Notes: generated by a model not told the origin, from the sequence alone. A stretch of DNA of 64,000 nt from Kingdonia uniflora (GCA_014058105.1 JACGCM010001174.1:434001-498000), one strand, 5' to 3'. Counted from the first letter of the stretch, positions 34,801-46,272 are shown. Program-made: numbers and translations.

Positions 34801-36030
34801 CATACACCTCAGTCTCCGCCTGCGTTTTTTGTGCAAGAGTTGTTTGCTCCGGAGGGGGCAACGCCTTTTTTTCCTCTAGGTCGCCGAGGTTGGATACTCG
34901 AAGTACCCGCAGCACAGGCATGAATCTCCATTATATCATCATAAGATAAACCAGAAGTAGCCATAGCCCAATTTTGATGAGCTCGCTGTACTTTTCAACT
35001 ATAGAATTTAACCACATCTCTCTGCAGATGCCTAGTGCTCCAAGAACTTTGTTCAGTTCGATTCCTTCTCGACTAACGATGTCGAACAGACTCAGCGTAT
35101 CAGCAGCACCTTTGGGATTAGGCTCTGCCAAATCAACAATAAACTATGTTAGAAGCTCACAATAAGTTTTAAAAAAAGAAAGAACTACAGGCAGAATGAA
35201 CACACTTACTCACCTTAAAATTCTTATATATAAGCTTGAGGGCCGGTTCCCCAGGCACTTGCATACAATTACCCCTAACCATCACAAAATGATCGCACCA
35301 GGGTCTCCCAGCAGACTCAAAGTCAAAGAATTTTGGCCTCGCCGAATCACTAAACAAGTATGCACTCTTTCGATCTTTCATATATTTAAACTTATAATAT
35401 TTCAAGACATCGTCCGCTACGAACTGTCTCATAATACCACCATCCCTCCATCTCTTGTTAAGGGCTTCACAGACCTTCATCATTTCAAAGACATTACCAT
35501 TTAATTGGCCAGGGCAGCTCTTTAGAGCGTTCATGATACCCTTTTGCAAAAAAGTTTGGGGAATGCTCAACCATATACAACCTAGTTCAGATAGCAAAGG
35601 AATCTGTCCTCTGCGACTCTGCACCAGTCCCATTATAATAAGAGAGATCTATATCATCTCCTATATTCATACTTCTCTTCCACTGATCCAGGGAATACAC
35701 CTGATAATGCTCTATATTACCACCCGGTCTTACCAGAGTTCAAAACCACAACCCTGCATTCATCACATAATTCCCCCATTTTCCATCTAAACCCTTTTTA
35801 TACTGTAAAAATTTCTTCGCTACGTCTACATTCTTGGGATACCAAAAAAATTGCCCAGTTTCAATCCCTGCATGGAATCCCTCATACCTCCCAGAAGGAA
35901 CAACCGGTTTATCAACAGTTACAGTACCAATTACCTCCGAATCATCCATAGTCCTATCAGACGATGATGATTCCTTACTACTGGAAGATGCAACAAATTT
36001 ACTACTAGGCTTCGGATTTTTTGAGCGTAT
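31876..36030 (-). pseudogene. Antisense additional ORF, copy C (spliced coiled-coil gene)
   Basis: Minus strand, opposite to gag-pol of C. From the N-terminus: acceptor at 36031-36032, then NPKPSSKFVASSSS, YPKNVDVAKKFLQYKKGLDG and KWGNYVMNAGLWF (to 35740). Next is the globular block LNKRWRDGGIMRQFVADDVL and SAYLFSDSARPKFFDFES (35633-35214), then intron 35213-35125 and SLFDIVSREGIELNKVLGAL. A Pro/Lys-rich exon (APPLKKQKQES, 34800) precedes a coil (EKASLVEQLKERNALCEQLQ) with DRNNLVGAFYYWGL. After the acceptor at 33945-33946 come coils, HNRHSIEA (33490) and the acidic EESEEEVEDLLP stretch (33070). The C-terminal coils are at 32745-31876. This is the best preserved copy, yet stops and shifts remain. 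Product unknown; probably oligomeric. Confidence 0.72.
35125..35213 (-). other. Intron of antisense ORF, copy C
   Basis: The minus-strand donor is GGTGAGT after codons for YKNFK, and the acceptor TTTGGCAG precedes PNPKGAADTLSLFD. It is the counterpart of the introns in copies A and B. Confidence 0.7.
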
Positions 36031-36206
36031 CTACGACATACAGGAAAATTATGTTCAGAGTTTTCTAAATCAAACAGGTCTCCTCCCTCAGCCGTACCCA
36101 ACACTTTATTAATCTACCCAGAAGTTCAAACATACAGCTACCAGTTCCAAGAAACTAATACAATAACAAAATGGTAGAAACAAAGTCACTAACCTGTACT
36201 AAAAGA

Positions 36207-36545
36207 TCAACAATCGTCGTTTCCGGTCACCACCTTCACTTCAGACAGGAAAGCGTCGGTTTTTACAGGAAGACCACAATAAAATGGTGGACTACGATTG
36301 AAGTTTGAAGACTTTCTCTCTCTAGAAATACTTTCTTCTCTCTCTACAAATGAATATGGCTTGTGGGAGGGAGAAAGATGAGAATTTATATTGACCCTCA
36401 GTTTCTGAAATGATGGCTCTTTGGGACAGGTGTTAGTATCATCCCTCTTTACAGGCACATTTTTTCGTTTACCCTCATGATGATCTTTGGAGTAATGTGC
36501 TCGGTAATCATGTCTATCACTATCCTCTGCCCTTATTAAATTCAA
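36207..36545 (-). pseudogene. Candidate first exon of antisense ORF, copy C
   Basis: 112 open codons, very basic and Ser/Arg rich (RDDTNTCPKEPSFQKLRVN, ERKSSNFNRSPPFYCGLP). A donor-like GGTTAGT follows at about 36194, and the next acceptor (36031-36032) is shared with copies A and B. No equivalent is readable in A or B, whose 5' parts are missing. It could also be a chance ORF. Confidence 0.35.
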
Positions 36546-38075
36546 AGACTCACTGCCCTAAAAGATTTGTACAGATCTTGCAGTACGTTCACTCCAGTAT
36601 AGCAACAACCTTCGTCGGCTACACGATCCTGCTGTACAATTTTAAGCATGATTTCCAATTCAAAAACCTAAGTACAACTATTATAGCTATCACTTACCTC
36701 AATTTCTGTCTAACAGAAGCAGAAAATCAGCAACAAATCCTGCTTCAGTTATATTTCAGTCAAAAATTATCATAGATACAGAAAGTGATGACATGACGAC
36801 CTCAACAAAAATAAATTATTATGATCAATTACTTAACCTTACATATACATACATCACGGATGGTTCTCTTCAACACACAGAATGATTTCCCCACCAGCAG
36901 CCCCTTAGCAAGTTTTTCCAGCACGATTTATCGAACTGATGCCTCACAAAGCTCTACATCTAGTAGAAGTTCACAAATCACTCCACATAAGAGGCTGCAA
37001 CCAAGTTTCCACCCATGATAACAAGTATTCAGTTGTCTATGATGATACTCTCACAACAAGGCAACAAATACATAGCACGATCTATACAGTTCAACTCAGC
37101 AATATTTCGATATACATATTTTTGACCTATGTCATTTTTGACTAGTTCGATAGCAGTTCATTCAAGCAGTTTCAAACACTTACAAGACAAGATAAGAAAA
37201 TTCAAATTTATTATTCAAGAAAAACAATTTACAAGGACGAATACTTCAACCAGTTTGAAAATTAAGATTACAAGTTCTACATACAATTTTTTCTTTTACA
37301 AAGAATAGCCTACATTGCAGATGACAGTGCAACACTTGAGAATAAGCAATGGCGGGCCCAACAGAAGAACTCAAAGCCCAAGAAGAAGAACTGGAGTGAG
37401 GTAGAGGACAAAGTTAATCCCACCGCTCCTCCATAACCTCCACCTCTGCTGCCGATAAAAGACCTCCTCCACCATTATAATACCCAATCTTTAACGGGGT
37501 ATCGGCAGCACTTAACAGTGGACACCCCGACCTTCTCATCCTCCGCCACCACCGCATCCGAAGACAGGACCGACAGTGAGCAGCAAACAAAACCACATAA
37601 TGGAATTGCCATATTTGATGATAATCATCCTCAGCCTCCTATACTTCTTCCTAGGAGATCCCATGGAAAGTTTGAGGAACAGGGATTGGAGTCGGCAGAG
37701 AAAGACTTTGGGTCCCAAAATAACGAGTTTACAGACTTACCATTTTGGTCTGAACTCTAGCTTCATATGCTTGGCGACGAGTTCTCACCATTACTAGTAC
37801 TTATACCAATCTGAATGACTATCAAAGTTAACCAGGGTGAACAGTGGTAGCAACTATTCACCATGTTTTATACTAGCAACATTTAATGCATGCCACAACT
37901 TCCAATAAGGTATTCATCACAAGTGTACATCTCAAGTAGAATTTTTGGGAGGCCCAACAGTCGAAATTATTATTCTTCCAAGATAAAATAGAAGCCATCA
38001 ATGCAGCATTCAGTTCAAACGACTGGACTTGTCAACCAACACCACTCGCAACACACGTTTCTCCTGCTATTGGCT
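36546..38075. other. 3' untranslated zone of element C between antisense ORF and PPT
   Basis: About 1.5 kb without a recognisable domain. An 80-codon plus-strand ORF (37518-37760) and overlapping minus-strand readings (37718-37414) sit in a locally GC-richer patch. Neither resembles a family I know and I do not call either a gene. The patch may hold the promoter and 5' exon of the antisense gene. Confidence 0.4.
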
Positions 38076-38088
38076 AAGAGGGGGCAGT
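38076..38088 (+). other. Polypurine tract, element C
   Basis: AAGAGGGGGCAGT directly before the TGTGAGGG start of the 3' LTR. Confidence 0.8.
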
Positions 38089-38764
38089 TGTGAGGGCTTA
38101 TTTATAATCCTTATTCTGATTCTGATATTTGAACTCACATAGCTCAAGTAAAAACACTGATAACCAATCAAAGACTAAAAGCAAGGAGATCGCAGCACAA
38201 ACTTCCTTACCTACAGCTCGATGATATCAAAGCATCCTGTGACTTCGCGCTGCAGAAGATACTTCTCCACTTATCAACAGGTCGTATGCATACAAACATC
38301 ACAAGAGATTGTATCTTCCCAACGGTCTGAAGTTACAGCTAGAGAATATTAATAGATCTGTCATAGATCAACAAATGTCAGGATGTTATAGAAGGCCATT
38401 ATGAAGACTCATTAAAACCTAATATTGTAACGTCCTTCATCAATGTAACCAACGGTCATATTATAAGACCTATAAAAAGAGACCTGGAGATCAGGATCCG
38501 AAATGGCTATTATCACCCAGAGAAATCTGAGAGAAAGTTATCCCTACCAGAACTCAGATATCCAGTCTCTTTTTCTTTGTAATAGCTAGCATATATATAA
38601 AACACCATTCTTTCAGAAATTGTTAGGAGAGGTCGTGGTTTTTAATCCATTCAAGGGTTTTCCACGCTAAATCACTTGTCAATTGCTTTTAGTTCTCAAC
38701 CACTATTATATATTTCAAAGGTGTAAAACACTGTTTTCAGTTTCTACGAAAATAGGCTATTACA
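38089..38764 (+). repeat. 3' LTR of element C
   Basis: 676 bp, matching 24538-25215 from TGTGAGGGCTTATTTATAA to GGCTATTACA. It has the same TATA-like box (CCTATAAAAAGAG near 38470) and U5. It is followed directly by the remainder of the D LTR. Confidence 0.9.
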
Positions 38765-38769
38765 TCTCT

Positions 38770-39097
38770 AATCTGTAGTTTTTTGGTCATATTTAAAGGT
38801 TTTGTAATATGACCGTTTGACGACCATTATTACTTTTAATGACAAACATTACAGTATGATTTTGATGAGTCTTTGTGCTGATTACGTAACGGTCTGATCC
38901 TTATATTTTGTAACGGCTTCTTTGATGATTGAGTATTTGTTGAATCGAGTTGTTGGTGTGAAGGTGGAGAATGAGAAGTAAAATTTTCTTTGTAGTTGTT
39001 CCATAGTATGCCATGTAATCGTATGTTGACGAGGTTGAGTAAATGCATGATGGTCGAAGCTAAGACTTGAGTTTGAGATCCGGAATAGGCTACTACA
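38770..39097 (-). repeat. 5' LTR of element D, right part
   Basis: It resumes AATCTGTAGTTTTTTGG and GTAATATGACCGTTTGACGA, matching the LTR of A at 14579-14630, and ends GGCTACTACA. It completes the D LTR interrupted by C. Confidence 0.75.
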
Positions 39098-40435
39098 ATG
39101 TCTATGATAAATAGGCCTAACCATCAAACCATGAAAGCTTCAAATGTTTGTTGATTTACAATAATGAATTTCCCTTTTACAAGTTGAAGTTATTTGTCCA
39201 CTTATTACAAGTTTGAGGCCATACTCTTAGAAAAAGAACAGTTGGATTGAATACGTAGTTCACCTAATCAAGCTTACCATAATGGAGATTGAAGGGGAAT
39301 TCATTTATTCTAAAGAACCTTTTTTAAGGTTTTGGCTGAAAATTTATTTGATATAAAATTGGTTTTTTAAATGAGCAACTAACTTAGACTACCAATATCC
39401 AATGTCATCACATATCCATACTCTTTAATATAATTATTATAGATGTTTGATAGCTCTACTAAAAAAGAGTCTACTTTTCTTTTATTTTCATTGTGCAAGT
39501 ATTTGTATATTTTGGTCTTGGATCTCTGCGAAGATATTGGCTAAAAATGATTATCAAAGATAGGACAATTTTTTGAATTCCTGAACCCATTCTTCTTTCT
39601 ATCACCGTGATTTCATAAACAAAGAGACCCTAAAATGTATGAGTCATCTTCTTTATTTAGCTACTAAAGCAATTTTAAATTAGATCTACAACTTAATGGT
39701 TGATTAGTTTGTGTTTGTGAAGGGAAACTCATTTCTCCAACATGCAAGTGATTGAATAAGTTCCTATATTCTTTAGTCTCACCAAAAGCAGTTTATGATT
39801 CTTGTAGCTTTACTTTTTTTCCCATCACAATTATGAGGCATGAGAAGGAGTTTGTGATTTTGTTAGTACCAGGGTAACATGTTTGTTTTCTTAACAATTT
39901 GACATTTTTGATGAAAAATTCTTTCTCCCCCCCCCACACATACACACACGCACACACAATTTAGTTTTGTTATTTTATAAGAAATTATGACACTCATCAA
40001 ATTCTCATGTTGTGTATTGCAGAATTATGATACTAATAAAAGCAACGTAAACTTAGCAATAAATATTTTATTTTTTCAACGACGTGTTTAAAATGACTAA
40101 GGCAAAATCTAGCTGTGTTTTCTATTATTTTCTTCCTCGCCCTTTTAGTTTCTTGTACTTGAGTACCCTTCAGAAGTGATTCTAAAGGTCATTACAGTGC
40201 GTTGTATAATTGACCAGGTCTCCAAACTTTTGATTTGGGCATATACATATTTGACTCAAGTTGCTATAAATCTAATTCTCATATCTCTTTCACTTATCTA
40301 AATTTGAGGTATACATAAGTAAGTTGTAACTATATTAAAATTAGTTTTTGGTCTTTTGTTTCATGGATTTGTAACACTTTGATTACTTTGCCTTATTAGT
40401 TATATAACTAATTACGATTACAAGGTTAATACATA
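39098..40435. other. AT-rich intergenic stretch, no gene seen
   Basis: No frame gives a known protein. A short simple repeat, C(9) followed by (AC)n, lies at 39927-39958. This is one of the few stretches in the window that I cannot tie to an element. Confidence 0.5.
39927..39958. repeat. Simple repeat, C-run then (AC)n
   Basis: Nine C followed by alternating AC with a few T and G interruptions. Confidence 0.85.
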
Positions 40436-40640
40436 TTGATCTTTAGCTCAAATGATAGAGCCCTTGAAATTAGATTAGATATTTCAAGAGGTTGTGGTTT
40501 AACCCCACCAAGATCATCTAATATTCAAAGTTATTCAAGAATCTAAGGAATACTTAGTATGTTAGTATGTTCCTATAGACTTGAGCCCCAAACATATTAA
40601 ATATACTTATTAGTACCTATATGTTGTGCAATAAAATGAA
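40436..40640 (+). mobile_element. tRNA-derived SINE candidate
   Basis: An A-box-like TAGCTCAAATGATAGAGC (40444-40461) and a B-box-like GGTTTAACCCC (40496-40506) are spaced as in a Pol III promoter, with a tRNA-unrelated body after them. TAGCTCA...AGAGC and GTGGTTTAACCCCACC look like a tRNA D-arm and T-arm. Ends are uncertain; no target duplication was found. Confidence 0.5.
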
Positions 40641-40665
40641 TTGAAGGTCCACATTATGATTAAGG

Positions 40666-41377
40666 TATTAGGAATTCGGATAGTTAATCCCAATCCCTTG
40701 CCCTTAGAACGATAAATGGAAACGCCAATAAGAAATTATACGAAAGCAAAAGCACAATAATTTACCCGGAGGAGGGAAGTGGAAAACCCTTGCGGATAAA
40801 AAACCACTCCCTGAGAACAATTCACTAATCAAAGATCATAGGTTACAACGATCTCTCAAGCTTCTCAAGCTTTAATGGAGTCTCTTCAAACCTTAGCCCC
40901 TCTAGGATTAAACTTACACAAGATAGAATAACTACTAACCCTAGACCCCCTTATAAACATGAGAAGTCATTACAAAAGAATAAGCTCGAAGTACATATCA
41001 CGAGACAGACCAGCGTCCCAAAAAACACCTTCTAAAAGCTGACTTACGAAGTCTATTCGAATAGACTCTGGATCTATTCAAATAAGATGGGTTCTGAACG
41101 TTTCTGTTCTAATAGACAAAAGTCTATTCGAACATACATGACTTATATTAGAATAGACATGACTTCTATTCGAATAAACTTTTCCCTGTTTCTTTTTATT
41201 TGAATAGACATGACTTCTATTCAAATAAACTTTCCTCTGCCTCTTCTGTTCGAATAGATAAAAGTCTATTCGAATAGGACTTTTAAAAAAACCTTTTTTT
41301 AAACCGTCTTCGATCCTCGCTCGTCCCACGAGCACCGATGAATTTCCTCAAACACGATTTGAGATCATATCATAACA
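40666..41377 (-). repeat. 3' LTR of Copia element F
   Basis: On plus it runs TATTAGGAATTCGG to CATATCATAACA. On minus it follows a Copia-type polypurine tract (AAGTGAGAGAT), then TGTTATGATATG. It aligns with 44888-45526. It holds a cluster of TCTATTCGAATAGA-like palindromes (41050-41280). Confidence 0.85.
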
Positions 41378-44300
41378 ATCTCTCACTTGAAATCGAATCC
41401 TGTAATCCATCTCAAGATCTCCCAATGAATGTCTCGCACTACCTGGATCTTCAGCACCATGAGAACCCACTTACAAAATTTCACAATCATCAACAAATCT
41501 CTCACTTGAAATTTGAAATGTGAGGTTCCCATAACTTCACCTATCTTCAAAGCAACCACATCTGTAACTGTGTTAAACTGAACTCTTCACGCCAAAAACT
41601 ATCGTACTATACAAAACCATGTGGTAATGTTTTGAACATTTTTCAACAAAAAAATTCAAGAACATCCCCTTGCAAACCTCCAAAGCCGCACCGTACTCAT
41701 GCCTATGCAATCAATGATGTAATTAACCATTGTCATCTCGATACCCAAGTAGCTTCAGTATTACACCACAAAACTTTAGTCATTTCCACGTCACTAACGT
41801 ACTTTGCCATCACAAGTAAACACAACTCTGCAAGCTAAATAAGAAGCACACCATAGCTATGAGCTACAACCGAGTCTTCTTCGAATACATAATATCCATT
41901 ATCATTGTCTCACTGCTCCCACTTCATGAGAAAACTTTGGTTTCATGAAAACAATGACATACATTAGCAAATAGATCATCAATGAGTTAAACATACCTCG
42001 ATCTAAGCTCATATCGCATTCCATAGCTAAAGAAGCATGTGTCTCAAGCCAGAAGTAACGACAAAGGTATGCTACCAAATAACACTCCAACCAGTCTCAA
42101 TATACTATGTCAATTACAACTTCTGCTTTACGTTCATCCTGTTAAACTATACCATATGCACAAGGATTAACCAATCTATCAGTCCAAACCCTTTATTGAG
42201 ATAATTGTTCCCATGACTCTTCAATCTCATCCATGCTCGAACTTGCAAACGCAACTAGTATATCATCCATACTCTAAGAATGGATGATCCATGAGTTCTC
42301 AAAATACTCATAACATTAACGATGGTCTTTGTGGTATTTTAAAAAATCTACCAATGATATAAACATATCCAACATCGAGCCCTATCATTTCGGTATATAT
42401 CTTGAACAAGCATATGAGCTCTCATGTACGAGCCTCCATAATGCAACTTCACCCGGTAACTATGTATCTATGTAGCCGACTTACATACCCATCTTCAATA
42501 AGATCAATCATGAAGAATTTATTCCGTATCAAGAATCACTCAATCTGAAAAATAAAGCCACCACAAAACAACTAGCTTCACAACCGGTGAACCAAAATCA
42601 TTTTGACATAAACATTTGTTTTTCTTAAAAGTACTTTACCACATGTTTCACCTAGAATGATTGAGCAAACTTGTTCTTGCTTAACTTGTAAACCAACTTG
42701 TGAAGTAAAAAGCTTTTACCATCGGTAATAAGATTGCATCCTGTACCCGATATGTTGATTTAGATCCCATCTCATCATCATCCATGACAATCTCTCACTT
42801 GCCCATGACTTCACCTTGTAAAGCCACCTTGTAGTCATCACCAATACTGGCTACCCACAAATAATGTCGAGAGAAATGATAATGGGCCGCAGGTCTCAAA
42901 ACCTTGGTTCTTCTTTTCATTACAATCGGAGGAGCATACGGTTCTCATTGGACCTTTTTAACCAATGGTTCCAACACTATCCCTGCAGAGATTTTTACAT
43001 ACTCACATGACCCCGATAAATCTACTTTTCCGGTCTACTTATCCATTTCTTCGCAAAAAACATCATCATTGGATATCACATAATAAGTTGGATAATTTTC
43101 CGATTCTTCGCATCACAAGCTCGGTCACAAAAATCATCACAAACATATCCAATGAACATACATAAAATAAACATATAATCTAGTAATGATCTACTACTAT
43201 AATAGACAAAGGAAGTATAAATTATTACCTCCATTTTCGTCCAAGTGATCTCTTTAATAGTCCAAGATCCAATGCATACCAAGACTCTATATCAGCCGCC
43301 AAAACCACTGAATCTACCCAAAACTGCCTTGGCAACTTGTTGAAACATTTCATACATTATACCCTTTCAGTAATCTTACAGACCAACTTTAAGCCATAGC
43401 AAACTCTCGTGGCATTATTAGGATCTTCTCAAGCCTTTTAATCCCAATAGATGCTTTATCTATAACATACTCGTCACAGCAAAATTGATCACCATCAGCG
43501 TTAGACCCAAGATGCTTCAACATTAAACTCGTCTTAATCTCAACCCAATCTTTTCATCTAGCGAAGACATCAAACCAATCCATTTCATACTTCAAGAAAT
43601 GTACACCAAGCTCTCGTACAGAATCACCAATAAAAGCAAAAAAACCATAAAATCTCCCATTGGAACTAACTCTAGTCAGTTTCCAAACATCATGGTATAA
43701 GTGGTTTAATCCCATATTCAATTTTATTCTCTTTCAAGGAAACCCAACTTTCTTTTGTTTTTTTAAGACAATATCTTCACAAAAGAACAAATCTATCGAT
43801 TTTAACTTATCAAGTATTCTCCTTGAGAACAATGCTTTCATCCAAATGCTCACGTGACCAAGTTTCTCATGCCATGCCCTAGAGTCCACCATCGAAGTAA
43901 CAACACCAATAATCTCATCATTACGTTATACATCCCTAAGTACGCATCTTGTCTTTTATCCCAAGCTAAAGCAATAGCCTCCTTCATGGCCTCAAAAGCA
44001 TCATCGCCGAAAGTAGCCAAAAGACCCAAGTCCGATAGCTGGCTTGAAAACATATTTCTAGCCATACTAGACACATATTACACCATGTTCGAACTTAACG
44101 AATTATCATTCGTTAATGAAATCTGAACATCTTCATTATCTACTATGTTATAACACTCATCATAACTAGACAATTCGCTTTTACCCGACGTAATTTCCAA
44201 TGGAGCAGCCAAGTCTAACTTCGACCTTTTGCAAACACCATAAGGAAACCACCATGACTTATCCCGAGTACCATGAATCACATTACATGGTTTATCCCGA

Positions 44301-44886
44301 ATATCACAAGTCATATTAACCAAATCATCTTGTTGATTGCAATTCCATGCCTTAATGCGCCTTTTGCTTTCATTCTCAATATGTGAACCTCTTTCTCCTC
44401 TAACTTCAACATCCGAGTAATTACCCAATGTTAACAACGAAGCTCTAAGAGGTATTGTGCGAGAATCATCACAAAAGACTTCAACCACGTTGCTAAAAGT
44501 AACCCGCTTACGAGAATCTGAAATACTCGTAACACACTTCTGAGAATTTAAATTACTCGAACTTGATTCAAACATCTTTGATAGCTTGTCCATCATCTCT
44601 AACACGATACTCACTTTAGGCAATTTAGGAAAATAGAAATTGAAAGTGCTGAACAAACTTTACCAAGAACATCTTGATCTAAAAGCTTCTACTCCAAGCG
44701 ATCCATATCGGCCGAATTTGTCGAAATTCCTCCTAGAAGATAAACACAATCCTCCGTATATAGAAAATCCTCTACTTGCATCTTCCAAATCCTAAAGTTC
44801 AATCCATTGAATTCATCGATTTCTAATTTCTCCATATCGGCCATCGCTCTAATCACACGAGCCCTAACCATGTGCTCTGATACCAG
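41378..44886 (-). pseudogene. gag-pol remnant of Copia element F
   Basis: On minus it begins just after the PBS with MADMEKLEIDEFNGLNFRIW and VEDFLYTEDC (44871-44689), a Copia gag start (DUF4219/UBN2 type). At 44656-44078 lies the rest of gag (KVSIVLEMMDKLSKMFESSS, RRIKAWNCNQQ). Pre-integrase and integrase traces follow (SQLSDLGLLATFGDDAFEAM near 44040, DKLKSIDLFF-type near 43800). RNase H end traces (ETHASLAMECDMSLDRGMFN, 42090-41902) are seen near the PPT. Internal length is 3.5 kb, shorter than a full Copia, and no long frame survives. It is closely paired with element G. Confidence 0.75.
44874..44885 (-). other. Primer binding site, Copia F
   Basis: Minus-strand TGGTATCAGAGC, the classic initiator tRNA-Met PBS of plant Copia elements, 2 nt from the LTR. 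Confidence 0.9.
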
Positions 44887-44887
44887 T

Positions 44888-45526
44888 TGTTAGGAATTTG
44901 GGTAGTTAATCCCAATCCCTTACCCCAAGAACGATAAATGGAAATACCAATAAGAAATTATACGAAAGCAAGAACATAATGATTTACTCGGAGGAGGGAA
45001 GTGAAAAATCCTTACGGATAAAAAACCACTCCCCGTGAACAATTTACTAATAAAAAATCAAAGGTTACAACTATCTCTCAAGCTTCTCAAGCTTTAATGA
45101 AGTCTCTTCAAACCCTAGCCTCTCTAAGATTAAACTCACACAAGATAGGCTAATTACTAACCCTAGACCCCCTTATAAACATGGGAAGTCATTACAAAAA
45201 AATGGGATCGAAGTACAGATCAGGAGATAGACCAACGTCTCAAAAAATACCTTCTAAAAATTGACTTATGAAGTCTATTCGAATAAACTCTAGATCTATT
45301 CAAATAAGATGGGTTAGAATATTTCTGTTTGAATAGACAAAAGTCTATTCGAATAGACATGACTTCTATTCGAATAAACTTTCCACTGCCTCTTCTGTTC
45401 GAACAGACAAAATTTTATTAGAACAGGACTTTGAAAAAAACCTTTTTTCAAACCGTCTTCGATACTCACTCGTCCCACGAGCTCCGATAAACTTCCTCTA
45501 ACACGATTTGAGTTCATATCATAATA
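44888..45526 (-). repeat. 5' LTR of Copia element F
   Basis: On plus it begins TGTTAGGAATTTGGGTAG and ends CATATCATAATA. It matches 40666-41377 and, inverted, 48243-48879. It is about 70 bp shorter than the 3' LTR because fewer palindrome repeats are present. Confidence 0.85.
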
Positions 45527-45532
45527 ATGTAT

Positions 45533-45727
45533 TGTTAAGATTGGAGGATCAAAGTTAGTCCCACATCAGGTAGAAGATGTAGTTCACAAAAGGATATAAG
45601 AAGATACGAACTATTAAATTGTACCGATGCCTTTTAAGAATAAAACCCCACACCTAGCCCAACCCAACTAGGTGGTAAAGGTGGGGACAATATCGGTGCA
45701 ATGGGGGCTCAGGCTCGGGCCCTAACA
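45533..45727 (+). repeat. Solo TRIM-like LTR
   Basis: 195 bp from TGTTAAGATTGG to GGGCCCTAACA, with terminal TGTTA...TAACA inverted ends. It has the GTCCCACATCAGG start region common in short plant LTRs (TRIM type) and a GC-rich 3' part. It carries no coding sequence. Directly after it stands TAAGG, the same five bases that precede the left LTR of F (40661-40665). Confidence 0.6.
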
Positions 45728-45793
45728 TAAGGGATACTTAGAACTAACTAATTTCTCAAATACACATTTATTTACCATTATGAACTTAAACAT

Positions 45794-45808
45794 TCGTGTG
45801 TAGCACGA
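45794..45808 (+). mobile_element. Helitron-like 3' hairpin, degenerate
   Basis: TCGTG-TGTAG-CACGA followed by CTCATAAAT. It resembles the hairpin at 46246 but lacks the CTAG end, so it looks like a decayed relative. Confidence 0.35.
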
Positions 45809-46245
45809 GCTCATAAATAATATGTCATTTTATTTGACGTGATCTTGATGTGGGCTATTTAATCTTGGGGTCCTTTTTTGATTTAGATGTGAAGTGATTG
45901 TAGTCTTACTAGCTTTAAATATAGGGAAATAATAATATGTTTGAGATAAATATTCGTTTTTTGATTTTAGGTAACGTGAAACTTGAAAAAAACTTAATAA
46001 TACCACATTTGTTAAAAATAAACTTTCTCGACACAATTCATGATAACAAGATTTGATGAGCACATTATATCAAAGATAAAATTAACATCGGCATAAGAAA
46101 AGTTGGGTAGACACCTTTATACATATTCTTATTATTTTCTTGAGGGAAAAGGATGCTTTTACTTTTATCCTAAAATAAATGGATATTTTTTCTTTCCCGA
46201 TGTTTTTTCCTCACTTATATATTTCTTTATGTAAGATATAGTCAT

Positions 46246-46272
46246 CCGTGCATAGCACGGGTTCATAACTAG
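46246..46272 (+). mobile_element. Helitron-like 3' terminus
   Basis: CCGTGC-ATA-GCACGG (6-bp stem, 46246-46260), eight bases, then CTAG (46269-46272) and T. This is the structure of Helitron 3' ends (hairpin, then CTRR, inserted before T). I did not find a matching 5' TC end, nor Rep/helicase coding sequence; it would be a short non-autonomous copy ending here. Confidence 0.5.

Noticed and set aside
37518..37760. 80-codon plus-strand ORF before the PPT of element C
   Set aside because: Acidic and open but without known domain or counterpart in A; all three frames are partly open in this GC-richer patch.
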